From an uncultured Lachnospiraceae bacterium (GTDB taxonomy: Bacteria > Bacillota > Clostridia > Lachnospirales > Lachnospiraceae), in assembly GCA_910578085.1 (NCBI GenBank), contig CAJTPM010000002.1, positions 121,934 through 185,933 of the forward strand: a stretch of 64,000 bases of DNA. Reading direction: 5' to 3'. The position numbers and the translations under genes are program-made. The notes beneath the pieces are model-generated. The model worked only from the letters and a program-made list of their open reading frames with translations. It had not been told where the DNA came from and did not search any database. Positions 62,724 through 64,000 of the stretch are shown one piece after another (the first letter of the stretch is position 1; the number at the start of each line of letters is the position of its first letter).

Positions 62724-63659
62724 ATGTATTCAATAGTAATCCCCTGCTATAAATCTGCAGGGACAATAGAAACTGTTGTAAGTGAAACGGCGAAAGAAAT
62801 GGATAATATGGGGCGGCATGAGTATGAGTTTATCCTTGTAAATGACTGTTCGCCGGATGGGGGAGCAACAATAAAAAAACTGCGGGAGATTGCCACAGAG
62901 AGGAACTATGTACGTGTCGTGGACCTTGCCAGAAACTCGGGACAGCATAATGCTATGATGGCGGGGCTTCGAGCTGCTTCGGGAGAGGTATTTATCAGCA
63001 TGGATGACGATATGCAGACAAGACCGTCGGAGCTTCACAAGATGTTCAGGGCATTTGATGAAGGATACGATGTGGTATATGGGGCATATCCGGAGAAAAA
63101 GGAGAGTATGTTCCGCAGGTTCGGGTCCTGGGTGAACAAGATGTGTGCGGTTGTATTTCTTGGCAGGCCAAAAGAGCTTAAGACATCAAGTTTTTGGATA
63201 ATCAGAAAGTATGTGAGGGACAGCATTATATCCTATGAGGGAGCCCATTCCTATCTGTTAGGGCTGATATTACGTTCTACCTCAAGTATCACACAGGTAG
63301 AAGTAGAGCACTTTGAAAGAGAAATCGGGGCATCGGGATATACTTTGAGAACGTTATTAAGGCTATGGAGTAATATTATTGGATTTACGGTAAAACCACT
63401 CAGACTGGCTATGCAGGGAGGAATGCTTATCTCTACTATATCAGTCATATTTGCATTAGGGATATTTATCAGAAAGTTAGTGCATCCATCTATTGATCCC
63501 GGCTGGTCATCTATTATGGTGGCGATATTTTTTTCACTTGGAGTGGAACTGTTCTTTATAGGAATGATTGGCGAATACATTGGGCGAACGTATATGCACA
63601 TTAATAAGGAGCCACAGTATATCGTAAAGGCGAAATATAATTTTGATGAGGATAAGTAA
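62724..63659 (+). CDS. Polyprenyl-phosphate glycosyltransferase, GT2 (GtrB/ArnC-like)
   Basis: 311 residues. SIVIPCYKSAGTIETVV (3-19), NDCSPDGG and the metal-binding SMDDDMQTRP near 92-101, then two C-terminal hydrophobic helices (about 232-290). This is the GtrB/DPM/ArnC-type enzyme that loads a sugar on undecaprenyl phosphate. No GT-C partner follows before the window edge; the one at 14 kb has its own GtrB. The start follows TGAGGAAGA. Probably the last gene of the loaP operon. Confidence 0.85.
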   Translation: MYSIVIPCYKSAGTIETVVSETAKEMDNMGRHEYEFILVNDCSPDGGATIKKLREIATERNYVRVVDLARNSGQHNAMMAGLRAASGEVFISMDDDMQTRPSELHKMFRAFDEGYDVVYGAYPEKKESMFRRFGSWVNKMCAVVFLGRPKELKTSSFWIIRKYVRDSIISYEGAHSYLLGLILRSTSSITQVEVEHFEREIGASGYTLRTLLRLWSNIIGFTVKPLRLAMQGGMLISTISVIFALGIFIRKLVHPSIDPGWSSIMVAIFFSLGVELFFIGMIGEYIGRTYMHINKEPQYIVKAKYNFDEDK

Positions 63660-63687
63660 TATGATCTCTCGGAATTCTGATTGATCC

Positions 63688-63706
63688 TGCCAGCGAAACT
63701 CTGGCA
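63688..63706 (+). terminator. Weak hairpin after the last operon gene
   Basis: TGCCAG, 7-base loop, CTGGCA, followed by TTGGACTTT. The stem is short and the T-run poor, but it is the only hairpin seen after the operon. The rest of the 63660-63810 stretch has no gene I can support. Confidence 0.3.
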
Positions 63707-63810
63707 TTGGACTTTGACAAGTGGATATTATTCAAAATTGAAAAAATGGGTACAGAAAATAGACATAGTACTGTTGCTATGCCGGAAAATAAGGTATACT
63801 ATTTATAGGA

Positions 63811-64000
63811 TTATGCTGCATTACAAATCAACTTTCTCAGGGTGGATTCGAATGGCATATCCCATGCATCCAGATGTTGTAGCATCAGGATGTGATAGAG
63901 GCGGCAGTACCACATCTTAGTTGAACGGTGCCTGCCGTCTTCTAATTTAAAGTCTATTTTCTCACGCTTATTCGAGCGTTCAGCAGAAGTTCTTGCGTTA
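63811..64000 (-). CDS. Transposase, C-terminal part (cut by window edge)
   Basis: Read on the minus strand from the right edge, an open frame of 62 residues ends with TAA at 63811-63813. It begins NARTSAERSNKREKIDF and continues KLEDGRHRSTKMW, then YHILMLQHLDAWD. The ERSNKR-type Glu followed by basic residues is the usual end of a DDE transposase catalytic domain. I cannot name the insertion-sequence family. The N-terminal part lies outside the window, so it may be intact or a remnant. It marks the right border of the polysaccharide locus. Confidence 0.65.
   Translation of the reverse strand, partial: NARTSAERSNKREKIDFKLEDGRHRSTKMWYCRLYHILMLQHLDAWDMPFESTLRKLICNAA

Noticed and set aside
63681..63920. 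Plus-strand open frame of 79 codons at the right end
   Set aside because: Its second half is antisense to the transposase end, which reads much better as protein.

Overview
The window reads as a cell-surface polysaccharide region of a spore-former-type Firmicute, most likely a gut Clostridium of the Lachnospiraceae. The reasons are strong AGGAGG-type ribosome sites, an orphan Spo0A-type DNA-binding domain, a LoaP-type NusG paralogue, EpsG-type and LicD genes, and a moderately AT-rich composition. No species marker is present, so the taxon is an inference.

Region A (1-16.8 kb): five tandem, same-strand, very similar genes of about 920 codons (the first cut by the window edge). Each fuses a YidC/Oxa1-like membrane domain to several further membrane helices and an extracytoplasmic sulfatase/LtaS-type transferase domain. 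They are followed by an RmlD-type dTDP-rhamnose reductase, a GT-C-like membrane glycosyltransferase and a GtrB-like polyprenyl-phosphate sugar synthase. The set recalls the rhamnan-decorating machinery of streptococci (GacI/GacL/GacH), with the phospho-transferase role multiplied five times. A convergent orphan Spo0A C-terminal-domain gene closes the region.

Region B (17.5-34.1 kb): an exopolysaccharide operon with a polyisoprenyl-phosphate sugar-1-phosphate transferase, a Wzz-like protein fused to a P-loop-less tyrosine-kinase-like domain, an EpsG-type polymerase, several GT2/GT4 enzymes, an anchored SGNH hydrolase, a GT2-membrane fusion and an O-antigen-ligase-type protein. A three-gene XRE regulator / ImmA-IrrE protease / PIN-like nuclease cassette with its own promoter-operator is embedded in it. 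No flippase is seen in this region.

Region C (34.1-35.3 kb, minus strand): a two-gene operon under a perfect consensus promoter. It encodes a dCTP-deaminase-fold protein whose catalytic Glu position is Gly, and a translationally coupled two-helix membrane protein. This is a candidate sensor/effector pair.

Region D (35.3-63.7 kb): a divergent PglF/CapD-type dehydratase gene, then loaP and a GC-rich hairpin, and a long LoaP-type operon. That operon holds a bacillosamine-type initiation module (PglE/PglC/PglD-like), glycosyltransferases, a deacetylase, an aminotransferase-FemAB fusion, Wzy and Wzx, a CDP-6-deoxyhexose branch (RfbF, RfbG, reductase, 3,5-epimerase), LicD, and what looks like a complete CMP-legionaminic acid pathway (LegB, LegC, PtmE, LegH, LegI, LegG, LegF). 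A GtrB-like enzyme ends the series. The right edge carries the C-terminal end of a transposase on the minus strand.

Best candidates for undescribed biology are the five-copy YidC-sulfatase array with the insertase arginine replaced by Asn, the degenerate Dcd/2TM operon, and the XRE-ImmA-PIN cassette. All functions are read from sequence patterns by eye; no database search was run.
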